Positions 20,179-29,610 are shown, numbered from the stretch's first letter. The stretch is DNA of 64,000 nt from Solibacillus silvestris (GCA_001586195.1 CP014609.1:2082001-2146000); one strand, 5' to 3'. Notes: generated by a model from the sequence alone, not told the origin. A program made the numbers and translations.

Positions 20179-21183
20179 TTATTGTTTTCTTTGCCTCGCT
20201 TCTTTTTCCCATCTTGTCAGCGCTGGATATGGATCAAATGCCCATTCTGTCCTGCCATTAAATTTATAGATCCCATAATGTAGATGCGGCGGGAATTTCC
20301 CGGCTGTTCCTTCTTTTCCGTACCCTGTACTTCCAACATAGCCGATAACTTGTCCAGCCTCGACAATATCGCCTTCTTTGAGTCCTTTTTGAAAATAAGC
20401 GAGGTGTGCATAATAATGATATGAATTATGGTTGTCACGAATACCGACACGCCAGCCGCCAAATTGATTCCAGCCCATCACTTCGATTACCCCGTATGAC
20501 GTTGAATAGATCGGCGTGTTGTACGGAGCAAAAATATCCGTTCCTTCATGTATTCTTCGGCCACCCCAGCCTCGATTTGCCCCCCATGTCCCTCTGTAGC
20601 TGTAGTCAGCTCGAATTGATAGCGGGAATGTATGCCCATCCAAATCGATCGTTCCAAATTTCTCATATAATTTTGCGATGACAAGTATTTGATTCACCGA
20701 TAGTTCATTTTTATAATAATCCCATAATGCCAATTTAAAATTATCCTCACCATATCCGTACTGTCTTAAATACTTAGCCAATGTAAATAATATATCGCTA
20801 TCATCTGAACGATCCGCAATCCCATCCCCGTTCCCATCCATACCGCTTCCATTAAAATAAGCAATTGAAACCGGGGAAGTATCATTTTCGGCCGGATTTA
20901 AAATACCGGACCAGAATTCATCCGAAAATTGAATGGCAATGATACTTTCTCGCTTTGGAATATCCTTTCGTACTTCCTGAATATTTCGTTCATATTGATC
21001 GACAGCCGCCAAATAATACCAAGGCAATAAAATGTTTTCATGCTGTATATAGTAGTCCATTCTTTTTTCCAATAGTTGTTCTTTTGTCGAGGTGGTGTCC
21101 TCCTCTGCAGAAGCATCGGCAATCGGCATAAATCCTAAAATGACAACGGCCGTCATCATCAATGCAATACGGTATTTCATCAT
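20179..21183 (-). CDS. M23 peptidase, LytH/YunA-like
   Basis: The 334-residue secreted protein has a signal peptide (cleavage near ADASA), an N-terminal helical domain with PWYYLAAVDQYERNI and a DGNGDGIADRSDD calcium-loop-like segment, and a C-terminal LytM/M23 domain. Zinc ligands are visible in HEGTD and HLHYG. In B. subtilis LytH is a sigma-K-dependent L-Ala-D-Glu endopeptidase of cortex peptidoglycan with, as I recall, a similar layout, so a sporulation role is plausible but inferred. The start overlaps the deacetylase stop by four bases. Confidence 0.85.
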   Translation of the reverse strand: MMKYRIALMMTAVVILGFMPIADASAEEDTTSTKEQLLEKRMDYYIQHENILLPWYYLAAVDQYERNIQEVRKDIPKRESIIAIQFSDEFWSGILNPAENDTSPVSIAYFNGSGMDGNGDGIADRSDDSDILFTLAKYLRQYGYGEDNFKLALWDYYKNELSVNQILVIAKLYEKFGTIDLDGHTFPLSIRADYSYRGTWGANRGWGGRRIHEGTDIFAPYNTPIYSTSYGVIEVMGWNQFGGWRVGIRDNHNSYHYYAHLAYFQKGLKEGDIVEAGQVIGYVGSTGYGKEGTAGKFPPHLHYGIYKFNGRTEWAFDPYPALTRWEKEARQRKQ

Positions 21184-21947
21184 TTCCCCTCCTCTACGAT
21201 ATGTTGGTTCGAATCATTTTGTAATCGGATCATTTGCGAAATTGTAATAAATCGGTAGCCTTGATTTTTTAGCTCCGGCAATATTTTCTCCAACGCTTGA
21301 ACTGTCTGCTCCCGATTGCCTCCTCCATCATGGAACAACACCACATTTCCATTTCCGAGTCCGTTTAATACCGTATTCACTATTTTATTTACACCTGGAT
21401 TTTTCCAGTCTTCAGTATCCTGATGCCATGACCACATTACAATTTTATAGCCTTTTTTGACGGATTCTTTTACGAGTTCATCTGTATAATACCCTTCGAC
21501 TGGTCGGAATAAATTCGGTTTCGTCCCAGTAATGCTGAATATTGTATCGGATGTCTGATTAACCTCTTCCATAATGGGAGAAACTGATTTTGTATAAGGA
21601 TGTGTGTACGTATGATTGGCAATCTCATGTCCACTTTCATGCATCCGCAAAACGAGTTCGGGGCTTTTTTCAGCCAGTTGCCCCACGATAAAAAACGTTC
21701 CCTTCGCCTCATATTGTTCAAGTAAATCAAGTATTTGTTCGGTATATTTCGGATGCGGCCCGTCATCAAATGTCAGGGCCACCACCTTTTCGTTCGTTTT
21801 AATATCCCATATAATTTCACCTGTTTTTTCATAATAGTCCCTTCCTTTTGCTTCACCTAGACTGTTGAAAACATACATAGCTGCAAATAAAAATAAAAGG
21901 ACTAAAAATAAAATAAAAGCAATTCTTTTCCATTTTTTTCTATTCAT
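21180..21947 (-). CDS. Polysaccharide deacetylase (NodB domain)
   Basis: The 255-residue product has an N-terminal membrane anchor (about 9-28) and a NodB catalytic domain. It shows VVALTFDDGPHPKYTEQIL (metal Asp), HEIANHTYTHP (metal His pair), FRPVEGYYT and MWSWHQDTEDW. It would remove acetyl groups from peptidoglycan outside the membrane. It is translationally coupled to the M23 peptidase gene (ATGA overlap), so both probably act on the same wall polymer. Confidence 0.92.
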   Translation of the reverse strand: MNRKKWKRIAFILFLVLLFLFAAMYVFNSLGEAKGRDYYEKTGEIIWDIKTNEKVVALTFDDGPHPKYTEQILDLLEQYEAKGTFFIVGQLAEKSPELVLRMHESGHEIANHTYTHPYTKSVSPIMEEVNQTSDTIFSITGTKPNLFRPVEGYYTDELVKESVKKGYKIVMWSWHQDTEDWKNPGVNKIVNTVLNGLGNGNVVLFHDGGGNREQTVQALEKILPELKNQGYRFITISQMIRLQNDSNQHIVEEGK

Positions 21948-22051
21948 ATGATCACTTCCTTAATTAATTTCATCAGCATTAGTATTTAGAAAAACGCTAA
22001 AAAGATGTATTCAATTTAAAGTGAAAATAACCCATTTATTTTTTTAAAATT

Positions 22052-22090
22052 AAAAAGAGCTAGAGATTCAATGTGATCTCTAGCTCTTTT
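22052..22090. terminator. Hairpin before the deacetylase gene
   Basis: AAAAGAGCTAGAGAT and ATCTCTAGCTCTTTT are perfect complements over an eight-base loop. It is the second terminator-like hairpin after the purine permease. Confidence 0.8.
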
Positions 22091-22149
22091 CCTGCGTTAA
22101 TCCTGTTACAGCAATCCTTTTTATGTATAGAACAGGAAGCCCTTGTTAC

Positions 22150-22185
22150 AAAAATTGCTGCTCCAATAAGAAGCAGCAATTTTTT
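22150..22185 (-). terminator. Terminator after the purine permease
   Basis: AAAATTGCTGCT and AGCAGCAATTTT pair over an eight-base loop, ending at the permease stop codon. Confidence 0.8.
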
Positions 22186-23485
22186 AATGTGGTAGATAAA
22201 TTAACTGTAATATGAACAGAACAGCGAAAATATAAACGAGCGGATGTACTTCGCGTCCACGCCCTTTTACAAGCATAATTAACGGATAGCTAATAAAACC
22301 GAGTGCGATCCCTGTAGAAATACTTGATGTAAGTGGCATTGATAAAATAACTAAAAACGCCGGGAACGACTCTTCAATTTCATCCCATTTCATGTTTTTC
22401 ACAACACCGATCATTAAGCTACCTACGATAATTAATGCTGGTGAAGTAATGGCTGCCACACCGGACAATGAGCCAACAAGCGGTCCGAAAAATGAAGCGA
22501 TGATAAACAGTACGGCAACGGTTAATGCTGTTAAACCTGTACGGCCACCAACTGCAACACCAGAACCTGATTCCAAATACGCAGTTGATGGACTTGTCCC
22601 GAACATCGCACCTGCAGTTGTTGCAAGAGAATCGGAAATAAGCGCTTTACGTGCACGCGGCAATTTCCCGTCCTTCAATAATCCTGCTTGCTTTGATACA
22701 CCGATTAACGTCCCTGTCGTATCAAATAATGTAACTAAAATGAATGAAAAAATCACACCGTATAGACCGTATTCAATCACTTCTGAAATCGCGGTTATTG
22801 GATTGAGTATGATAATTCCTTCCGGTAAATGTGGAAGCGCCACTACTTTATCGATTGTAAGTTGTCCTGTGAACATCGCAATAATTGCCGTCACAATCAT
22901 ACCGATAAAAATTGCCCCGTTCACTTTACGAGCCATTAGTGCAACTGTAATGAACAGCCCAACAAATGTTAATAACGGTGCTGGCTCCGCAATATCACCA
23001 AACTTAACTAAATTAGATGCATCAGCTACGACGATACCGGACATACGCAACCCGATGAAAGCGATAAATAATCCAATACCCGCAGTTATCGCCAATTTTA
23101 AGTTTTCAGGAATTGCTGTAATCAGCTTTTCACGGAATGGCGTTAAACTAATAATAATAAATAAAATACCTGCAACAAATACTGCTGAAAAGGCAGTAGT
23201 ATACGTAATCTCTCCATTTGAAGCTAATACAACAGTATAAGTAAAATATGCATTTAATCCCATACCCGGAGCAACGGCGATCGGATAGTTCGCACAAAGC
23301 GCCATCCAGCCTGTCCCGATAACTGCTGCGATAATTGTTGCCATAAATACTTGATCAACCGGAACTCCAGCACCTGATAAAATAATCGGGTTAACAATGA
23401 TGACATAAGCCATCGTTAAAAATGTTGTTAAACCCGCAAATAATTCACGCTTAACTGTTGTCCCATTTTCTTTTAACTGAAACAT
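22184..23485 (-). CDS. AzgA-type purine permease (PbuG/PbuO-like)
   Basis: The 433-residue NCS2/AzgA transporter has about 12 membrane segments. It starts MFQLKENGTTVKRELFAGLTTFLTMAYVI, typical of guanine/hypoxanthine permeases, and carries FDTTGTLIGV and GTSPSTAYLESGSGVAVGGRTGLTA (core SPSTAYLESGSGV). ATG 23485 is favoured because AGAGGA lies six bases before it; an ATG two codons earlier is too close. A paired PurBox overlaps the promoter, which fits PurR-controlled purine uptake. Confidence 0.92.
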   Translation of the reverse strand: MFQLKENGTTVKRELFAGLTTFLTMAYVIIVNPIILSGAGVPVDQVFMATIIAAVIGTGWMALCANYPIAVAPGMGLNAYFTYTVVLASNGEITYTTAFSAVFVAGILFIIISLTPFREKLITAIPENLKLAITAGIGLFIAFIGLRMSGIVVADASNLVKFGDIAEPAPLLTFVGLFITVALMARKVNGAIFIGMIVTAIIAMFTGQLTIDKVVALPHLPEGIIILNPITAISEVIEYGLYGVIFSFILVTLFDTTGTLIGVSKQAGLLKDGKLPRARKALISDSLATTAGAMFGTSPSTAYLESGSGVAVGGRTGLTALTVAVLFIIASFFGPLVGSLSGVAAITSPALIIVGSLMIGVVKNMKWDEIEESFPAFLVILSMPLTSSISTGIALGFISYPLIMLVKGRGREVHPLVYIFAVLFILQLIYLPH

Positions 23486-23502
23486 TTGCATTCCTCTTTT
23501 CA

Positions 23503-23549
23503 AAACACGAACAATTTTTAAGAACTTATATATAATATTCGTTATTATA
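23503..23549 (-). promoter_or_regulatory. PurR operator (two opposed PurBoxes) over the permease promoter
   Basis: Upstream box AATAACGAATATT (minus, 23534-23546) and inverted downstream box AAACACGAACAAT (plus, 23503-23515) each match 11 of 13 positions of the B. subtilis PurBox AWWWCCGAACWWT. They are 18 bases apart. The upstream box overlaps a TATAAT -10 (minus, 23544-23549). This layout is that known for PurR-repressed genes. I saw no purine riboswitch. Confidence 0.65.
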
Positions 23550-23697
23550 GCAAAATGCAATCTATTATAAGCATTTTTTTAAATAGGGAAAATTAATTAT
23601 TTTCAGAAAATTATTTTATTATTCATATAGCTCTCTCTTTGAGATATTTCTTCATTCTTACTTTACCCAAATTACGATATTTTACAGCTGCAAAATG

Positions 23698-23730
23698 AGA
23701 AAAACGGTTGCAGTGGACGCAACCGTTTTC
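23698..23730 (-). terminator. Terminator after the SLT-SLH hydrolase
   Basis: AAAACGGTTGC and GCAACCGTTTT pair over a six- to seven-base loop just after the stop. Confidence 0.8.
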
Positions 23731-23739
23731 CTATTTCTA

Positions 23740-25266
23740 TTATTTTTTCTTTAATACGAATGTTTCATATCTCTGTATGAATGCGGATATGTGAGCACGT
23801 GTTAAAATATTTTCAGGTTCAAAAGCTTTGATTGTTGTTTGGGTAGTAAGTCCATTATTGATGAAAAATTGAATCGCTGTGTCTTCACTTACTGTTTTCC
23901 CATAGTAATAAGAGGCCATCAATTGTGCCAGTTTACCACGTCTGATACCTTGCTCCGCTAAAGCTCTTGAGGCTTTCGATTTTTCGCTTGCCACTACAGG
24001 CATATTATACTTTTTCGCCAAGTTGTATACTTTACTTTTGTTCCAAGATGATGTGCTTTGTACATTTGCTAATTCATCTTTTTCAGCGTAGCGGAAGAAG
24101 ATTGTCAGGAAGTGTGCTTCTGTTAATTTTTTATTCGGTAGTAGATGCGTTTCGTATTTTTTAGTTTTTGCATTCCATATTGTACTGTCACCTTGAATGT
24201 AACCTCTATCGATTGCCCAGATCATGTCATCTTTCCACCAAGCTGTAGTACTGAAGTCAGCATACTGTTTAATATAAGACGAGTAGTCCGGTTTAGGCTC
24301 AACAGGAGTTACAGGAGTCGATGTCGATTCTACATAATCTAAATAACTTGAAGCTACATACCCTTCTGATCCGTCACTTCTTTTCACCGGATACCAGACA
24401 AAATGGTTTTTCTTCGTTGCTACCTCATCGTAAACAAATGGACCAGTAATGGTAACCACTTCGCCTTTAGTTAAAGTACCTTTTTTAGAATCATCTCCCG
24501 TTGTAGGTCTAGATCTAAATGCGGGATTTGTTGTTGCACTTACTTTTTCACCTTTTTCAAAAGAGTACTTTGATTTTGTTAATGGTAAATCAAACTTATA
24601 ATCCATCTTTAAAAATTTAATATTATCTCTGCTGTTAGAGTCATATTGGAAACCTTCGCTTGTAAAAGGCAGCTCTTGTAAGTCGATTAATTCATATTTC
24701 TCAACAAACCCAAAAATCTTTTCTTGATATGCTTTTACATTTCTTTCACCAGTTGCTTGTACAGTTGGACTATTTACCGGCTTCGTACCGTTATAAGCCA
24801 TAACCGCGAAGTACCAAGATTCCAGGACATCTCTGTCACCATCATTAATTTTAGGTAAATCCGATCGATCAAACATTTTATCAAGAATTTTTACACCCGA
24901 TTCAATATTATAAAGAAGGTCACTTTTTAATCTTTCTTCATTGTAGCCGGCCTGATTTGTAATTTGCATAAGGCCAATCCCATTATCTGCTGTCACAATT
25001 GCTTCCCCGTTGTTATCGAAATGACGCCAATTTCCACTTTCACCTTCCGCTATTGCCTTCACAATTTCAGGAGGGACATCATAACTCAGTGCTGTTTCAG
25101 TTAACAAGCAGTTCGTAGTAGAGAAATCAGGGTTTACCTTCGACGCTGCATCATACTCACACGTATTTGCAATATCATTTGCAATTACATTTTTATCATT
25201 ATTGATAGATAGAGTGATCGCACCAACAGCAATTACACCAATCAATGGTTTGAATAACTTTTTCAT
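23740..25266 (-). CDS. Secreted wall hydrolase: SLT, SH3 and SLH domains
   Basis: The 508-residue protein has a signal peptide (about 1-30) and a lysozyme-like transglycosylase domain (about 50-190). That domain shows PPEIVKAIAEGESGNWRHF with its catalytic-type Glu and GIGLMQITN. An SH3 domain (about 245-315, ending GYVASSYLDYV) and an S-layer-homology region (about 325-508, starting YADFSTTAWWKDDMIWAID) follow. The SLH part should bind secondary wall polymer. It probably trims peptidoglycan at the cell surface. It is monocistronic with its own terminator. Confidence 0.88.
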   Translation of the reverse strand: MKKLFKPLIGVIAVGAITLSINNDKNVIANDIANTCEYDAASKVNPDFSTTNCLLTETALSYDVPPEIVKAIAEGESGNWRHFDNNGEAIVTADNGIGLMQITNQAGYNEERLKSDLLYNIESGVKILDKMFDRSDLPKINDGDRDVLESWYFAVMAYNGTKPVNSPTVQATGERNVKAYQEKIFGFVEKYELIDLQELPFTSEGFQYDSNSRDNIKFLKMDYKFDLPLTKSKYSFEKGEKVSATTNPAFRSRPTTGDDSKKGTLTKGEVVTITGPFVYDEVATKKNHFVWYPVKRSDGSEGYVASSYLDYVESTSTPVTPVEPKPDYSSYIKQYADFSTTAWWKDDMIWAIDRGYIQGDSTIWNAKTKKYETHLLPNKKLTEAHFLTIFFRYAEKDELANVQSTSSWNKSKVYNLAKKYNMPVVASEKSKASRALAEQGIRRGKLAQLMASYYYGKTVSEDTAIQFFINNGLTTQTTIKAFEPENILTRAHISAFIQRYETFVLKKK

Positions 25267-25470
25267 AAGTACTTATTACACTTCCTTTTATATTTTCTAA
25301 AGTTAAAAGATTCACATATATGTTAACATATACCAAACTTTCTAGATAGGGGTACCTTCCGCTATTTTGTCTTGAGCAGCCATCTGCATTATTTTTTACC
25401 CCCTCTCTTACTCTATTAATAGCTATTCCACTTACAGACGGTAAAACTGTTAAATAGTTTCAAAAAAAAT

Positions 25471-25504
25471 AAAAACCCTCTAATTTAAAATTAGAGGGTT
25501 AAAA
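25471..25504 (-). terminator. Terminator after accC
   Basis: AACCCTCTAAT and ATTAGAGGGTT are perfect complements (25474-25500) over a five-base loop, with A and T tails. Confidence 0.85.
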
Positions 25505-25519
25505 CTTATTAAAATCTAA

Positions 25520-26884
25520 TTAAGATTTCACATTCACGCCTAAAATATCATTCTCTTCAAGGAACTTCGTGTTGAATTCCGCTGATTTGAATACGTCGTT
25601 GTTCATTAAAGCTTGGTGGAATGGAATTGTTGTGTTAATTCCAGGTCCAGCTACTTCAAATTCTGATAACGCACGGTTCATTTTCGCGATTGCTTCTTCA
25701 CGAGTATCTGCATGAACGATCAGTTTTGCGACCATTGAATCGTAGTATGGTGGAATCGTATAGCCTGCATAAACTGCAGAATCGATACGTACACCATAAC
25801 CGCCTGGCACTACATACGTATCTACAGTACCTGCTGAAGGCATGAAGTTTTTGTATGCATTTTCGGCGTTAATACGGCATTCAATTGCCCAGCCGTTAAT
25901 TTTGATGTCTTCTTGTTTGAACGGCAGTTCTTGACCAGAAGCAATTTTTAATTGTTGTTGTACTAAGTCAACACCTGTAATCATCTCTGTTACAGGGTGT
26001 TCAACTTGAATACGTGTGTTCATTTCCATGAAGTAGAAACGATCTTCCTGGTAATCGTAGATGAACTCGATTGTACCAGCACCTTCATAGTTACATGCTT
26101 TTGCTGCTTTTACAGCAGCTTCGCCCATTTCTGCACGGCGCTCTTCAGATAGTGCCGGAGACGGCGCTTCTTCTACAAGCTTTTGCATGCGGCGTTGAAC
26201 TGTACAGTCACGTTCGCCAAGGTGTACAACATTGCCATGGCTGTCCGCTAATACTTGGATCTCGCAGTGACGGAAATATTCGATGAATTTCTCTAAATAA
26301 ACACCAGGGTTGCCGAATGCCGCTGCTGCCTCTTTTTGAGTAATTTCAATTCCTTTTACAAGCTCTTCTTCTGTGCGTGCAACACGGATCCCTTTACCGC
26401 CACCACCAGCAGTTGCTTTAATGATGACCGGGTAACCGATTTTCGCAGCCCATTCTTTACCTGTTTCAATATTCGGTACAATGCCTGTACCAGGAACTAA
26501 CGGAACATTTGCCGCTTCCATCGTGTCACGTGCAACGTCTTTAATCCCCATGATTTTAATCGCATCCGAAGAAGGACCGATAAATTTAATACCCGCGTTT
26601 TCACAAGCTTCAGCAAATGCTGCGTTTTCCGCCAAGAAACCATATCCTGGGTGGATCCCGTCAGCACCTGTTTTTTGCGCTACCCCTAAAACTGCCGGGA
26701 AACTTAAATACGAATCTTTCGATAACTTTGGTCCGATACAATATGCTTCATCCGCAAGCTTTACATGCAATGCATCCGCATCTGCTTCAGAATATACTGC
26801 GACCGTTTGAATACCTAGCTCTTTACATGCACGAATAATACGTACTGCAATTTCGCCTCGGTTTGCGATTAATACTTTTTTCAT
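25520..26884 (-). CDS. accC: Acetyl-CoA carboxylase, biotin carboxylase subunit
   Basis: AccC carboxylates biotin on AccB using bicarbonate and ATP, the first half of malonyl-CoA synthesis. The 454-residue product has the ATP-grasp motifs [33 protein letters not shown], and [19 protein letters not shown]. It starts at ATG 26884 and lies 15 bases after accB. In B. subtilis yqhY follows directly; here the operon ends at a terminator after accC. Confidence 0.97.
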   Translation of the reverse strand: MKKVLIANRGEIAVRIIRACKELGIQTVAVYSEADADALHVKLADEAYCIGPKLSKDSYLSFPAVLGVAQKTGADGIHPGYGFLAENAAFAEACENAGIKFIGPSSDAIKIMGIKDVARDTMEAANVPLVPGTGIVPNIETGKEWAAKIGYPVIIKATAGGGGKGIRVARTEEELVKGIEITQKEAAAAFGNPGVYLEKFIEYFRHCEIQVLADSHGNVVHLGERDCTVQRRMQKLVEEAPSPALSEERRAEMGEAAVKAAKACNYEGAGTIEFIYDYQEDRFYFMEMNTRIQVEHPVTEMITGVDLVQQQLKIASGQELPFKQEDIKINGWAIECRINAENAYKNFMPSAGTVDTYVVPGGYGVRIDSAVYAGYTIPPYYDSMVAKLIVHADTREEAIAKMNRALSEFEVAGPGINTTIPFHQALMNNDVFKSAEFNTKFLEENDILGVNVKS

Positions 26885-26899
26885 TTGTATATACGCTCC

Positions 26900-27400
26900 T
26901 TATTCAGCTTTTACTAAAAATAATGGTTGACCATATTCTACTAATTGGCCATCTTGAACTAAGATTTCTACGATTTCACCTTTAACTTCAGCTTCGATTT
27001 CGTTGAATAACTTCATCGCTTCTACGATACAAACGATTGACTCTTCGCCTACTTTATCGCCTACTTTTACATATGCTGGTGATTCCGGGTTTGGAGCCTG
27101 ATAGAATGTTCCAACCATAGGAGACGTGATTTTATGTAAATCAGCCGTGTTTTCTACTGGTGCTGCTGGTGTTTCTGCTTTAGGAGCTGGAGCTGGTGCC
27201 GCTTCTACTTGTACTGGAGCTGGTGCCGCTACTGCTGCAACCGGTGCTGCTTCTTGTACTTTTTTAGGAGCTGCTACTTCTGTAACACCGTTGTTTTTCT
27301 TTAGTTTAACCTTTGCGCCGTCCGCTTCATATACAAACTCGTCGATTGATGAAGCATCTACTAATTTAATAATTTCTCGGATTTCTTGAACTTTGAACAT
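26900..27400 (-). CDS. accB: Biotin carboxyl carrier protein
   Basis: AccB carries the biotin moved between AccC and the transferase. I chose ATG 27400 (166 residues, [15 protein letters not shown]) behind AAGGGAGAG. The frame is open further upstream but without family similarity. A proline/alanine linker (about 45-90, many APAP units) leads to the biotinyl domain with the biotinylation site EAMKLF near residue 126. It is first in the accBC pair and follows spoIIIAH with no terminator between them. Confidence 0.96.
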   Translation of the reverse strand: MFKVQEIREIIKLVDASSIDEFVYEADGAKVKLKKNNGVTEVAAPKKVQEAAPVAAVAAPAPVQVEAAPAPAPKAETPAAPVENTADLHKITSPMVGTFYQAPNPESPAYVKVGDKVGEESIVCIVEAMKLFNEIEAEVKGEIVEILVQDGQLVEYGQPLFLVKAE

Positions 27401-27593
27401 TCTTAACTCTCCCTTAAAAAAAAGTAATAACAATACAAACCCTATTTTATAATTTTTCGGACTATTTTGAAACAAATAATTTTAAATAGCTCAAAAATAG
27501 GCATAAAGCAGAACAATCGTATATTAAGACAAAGAAAAATATTTCAATCTGCTATATAACACATTTTCTGCTTTACATTAATATGACGTCCTT

Positions 27594-28127
27594 TTAATTA
27601 AAAGGTTCGAATTCTACGCTAACATTTACGTAATCTTTAAATTCAGAACGCACAACGTATAAGATTTCATCTGCTAATTTCTCGGATACTTCATCTGACA
27701 TAACTCGTACAGCCACCTTATCTCCTTCAATTCGGACAAGGGCATCTGAATAGCCGATTGATTTAATAAGCATTTCCAGCATCGCTTCCGATGATTCCAA
27801 CTTGATCAGTTCATCCATTTCATTGAATGCCTCATTCTTTTCTTCTGCTGTAAATTCATCAGCAGCAATCTTTTGCGTCAATTGTTCTTTTTGCTGGCTG
27901 CGTTTGTTCGCTAACTCTAAACGTACTTCCTGGAATAAGTCGCTTTCTGAATTAACAGGTTGTGTCAGGTTTTGATTAACCCCTAAAATATCTGTTTCAT
28001 CAATCGTTTCATCAGAGAAGATCGTTAAAATATTCGGCGTATTGTCTTCAAAAATATAAAATACAGAAATTACCGCAGCTAAACTTACTACTGTTAAGAA
28101 CCATACTGTTCGCTTTTTCACTTTCAC
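27594..28127 (-). CDS. spoIIIAH: Stage III sporulation protein AH
   Basis: SpoIIIAH forms the mother-cell ring that binds forespore SpoIIQ across the intermembrane space. The 177-residue product has one N-terminal membrane segment (about 7-25), a charged helical stretch, and the C-terminal ring-building (YscJ/FliF-like) domain from about residue 95 (KNEAFNEMDELIKLESSEAMLE). B. subtilis SpoIIIAH is 218 residues, so this is shorter in the linker. Its start overlaps spoIIIAG by four bases. Confidence 0.9.
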   Translation of the reverse strand: MKVKKRTVWFLTVVSLAAVISVFYIFEDNTPNILTIFSDETIDETDILGVNQNLTQPVNSESDLFQEVRLELANKRSQQKEQLTQKIAADEFTAEEKNEAFNEMDELIKLESSEAMLEMLIKSIGYSDALVRIEGDKVAVRVMSDEVSEKLADEILYVVRSEFKDYVNVSVEFEPFN

Positions 28128-28501
28128 TTGTTTTCCCCCTTAATTTGCATTGGCACTACTTGAATACGATGCGACGGAATTTGCAGAACATGCCCAACGG
28201 TTTCCTTTAGCATGGTTTTCACGTCGGTATTATTCGCTCCTTGTGCCACAATGATGACACCGGATAGCTTTTGCTGTTGTGTGACAGACAAAAATTGCTG
28301 TTCACTTTGTTGATCATAGTGAAAATAAACCTGAACTTGTCCGACTGACTGAATTTCACTTAATAATTTTGCAAGCTGTTCCTCATTTGAGTTATTGCTT
28401 TCTCCTTTCTCCGGTTGTGATAGAAACATGAATAAAAAAATAATAAATACTACGGCAATGACAATTAATACGATAGGACGATTCGCTTGTTTCTTTTCCA
28501 C
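28124..28501 (-). CDS. spoIIIAG: Stage III sporulation protein AG, short form
   Basis: SpoIIIAG forms a large ring in the feeding-tube channel. The 125-residue product has a membrane segment (about 10-28) and the ring-building core (LLSEIQSVGQVQVYFHYD, then SGVIIVAQGANNTDVKTML and IPSHRIQVVPM). The B. subtilis protein is 229 residues. The missing part corresponds roughly to the spacer and the beta insertion between core strands. The start is GTG 28501, the only start codon in frame; the purine-rich AAGGGGG is 17 bases away, unusually far. Confidence 0.85.
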   Translation of the reverse strand: MEKKQANRPIVLIVIAVVFIIFLFMFLSQPEKGESNNSNEEQLAKLLSEIQSVGQVQVYFHYDQQSEQQFLSVTQQQKLSGVIIVAQGANNTDVKTMLKETVGHVLQIPSHRIQVVPMQIKGENK

Positions 28502-28567
28502 ATTATTAAGCGTATACGCCCCCTTCTCTACTAGATTTCAACATAATGTATGAACGAAACAAACCGG

Positions 28568-28702
28568 TTATGCAAACAATGAAAGAATTGTGCTTGTCAC
28601 CAATAAATACAATGCGAGCTTTACATATACTTGCCATTGCCGCTCATCAGCAAATATGAGAAGACTGCTGCCCAGTAAAATAAAAAGAAATAATTGAATC
28701 AT
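28568..28702 (-). CDS. spoIIIAF: Stage III sporulation protein AF, membrane part only
   Basis: By position this is SpoIIIAF, but it encodes only 44 residues (MIQLFLFILLGSSLLIFADE onward). These form two membrane helices that resemble the N-terminal hairpin of the B. subtilis protein (206 residues). The cytoplasmic or intermembrane ring-building domain is absent. ATG 28702 overlaps the spoIIIAE stop by four bases and has a G6 tract before it. The 66 bases after its stop hold no continuation in any frame. It is either a reduced protein or a deletion remnant. Confidence 0.6.
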   Translation of the reverse strand: MIQLFLFILLGSSLLIFADERQWQVYVKLALYLLVTSTILSLFA

Positions 28703-29610
28703 GTTTTTCCCCCCATGGACATCTGCATAAAGAAAATAAATAACAGTACGATAAACATAATTGCGAAGCCAAGTAAAAAGGCAACCGCACATAAAACAAA
28801 CATCGTCTTTCCAACATCATCAAATAGACCGCTTATACGCATATTTGTAAACGGTTCTATAATGGCACCAATAATTTTAAACAGCAGTGCGTGTAGCAAT
28901 AGTACCGTCGCCGGATAAAAAGCCGCACCCCAAATAATTGTTAAAAAGGACAGTCCAACAAAGGTGGAAACGGTTGACTGAGTTTTTTGGAAAAAGGACA
29001 GCCCTTCTACAATCAAATTGCCGATTAACGGAATATTTTGCTCAATTAATTTCTTTATAGGTGATTTTAATGCGTCATTAAGCTGAATAAAGGCGACACC
29101 AGAAAGCGTCAAAATCGATGTCAATGCAATAACCGACGCAATCATGACGCTTAATATAGAAGAACGAATAAGATCTGCAGCTTTTGAAAAAGAAATAGCC
29201 GGATATATTTTTGTACAGACATCAAATATTAATGCGAGGATTAGAGCAGGTATTGTAACGTTTGTGCTGATAAATAAAATAACCTGGACAAAAAGAATGA
29301 TGATTGGATTCCATGCGATCGCCGTAAATACGGTTTGAATTGTCAACAGCATAAATGACATGATCGGTAAAATAGCCATAAAGAAATTTTGCAGTATGGC
29401 AATGAGCTCATACAGCACAACAAAGGCATCGACGACATTTTGTGCAAATACTACGATAAACAAAATAATAAATAACTGTTCAATTAACGCGGTTTCTTTC
29501 GGGACTAAAGCAAGTAGCAGTAAATACATCAAAATATATATCGCTACTAGCAGCAAAGAATACACTAAAGATTGAATGGGCTCTGTAAAAATCGAATAAA
29601 TTGTCTGCAT
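28699..29610 (-). CDS. spoIIIAE: Stage III sporulation protein AE
   Basis: SpoIIIAE is the large polytopic membrane protein of the A-Q feeding tube. The 303-residue product (ATG 29610, overlapping the spoIIIAD stop) has about eight membrane helices. Family-typical stretches are VTIPALILALIFDVCTKI, the SIRMTAV-like spacing before it, and ALKSPIKKLIEQNIPLIGN. B. subtilis SpoIIIAE is 399 residues including a signal peptide and an N-terminal region missing here. The open frame continues 21 codons upstream inside spoIIIAD but has no ribosome site. Confidence 0.88.
   Translation of the reverse strand: MQTIYSIFTEPIQSLVYSLLLVAIYILMYLLLLALVPKETALIEQLFIILFIVVFAQNVVDAFVVLYELIAILQNFFMAILPIMSFMLLTIQTVFTAIAWNPIIILFVQVILFISTNVTIPALILALIFDVCTKIYPAISFSKAADLIRSSILSVMIASVIALTSILTLSGVAFIQLNDALKSPIKKLIEQNIPLIGNLIVEGLSFFQKTQSTVSTFVGLSFLTIIWGAAFYPATVLLLHALLFKIIGAIIEPFTNMRISGLFDDVGKTMFVLCAVAFLLGFAIMFIVLLFIFFMQMSMGGKT

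Noticed and set aside
23485-23700. Purine riboswitch before the permease gene
   Set aside because: I could not find the conserved three-way junction sequences; the opposed PurBoxes explain regulation better.
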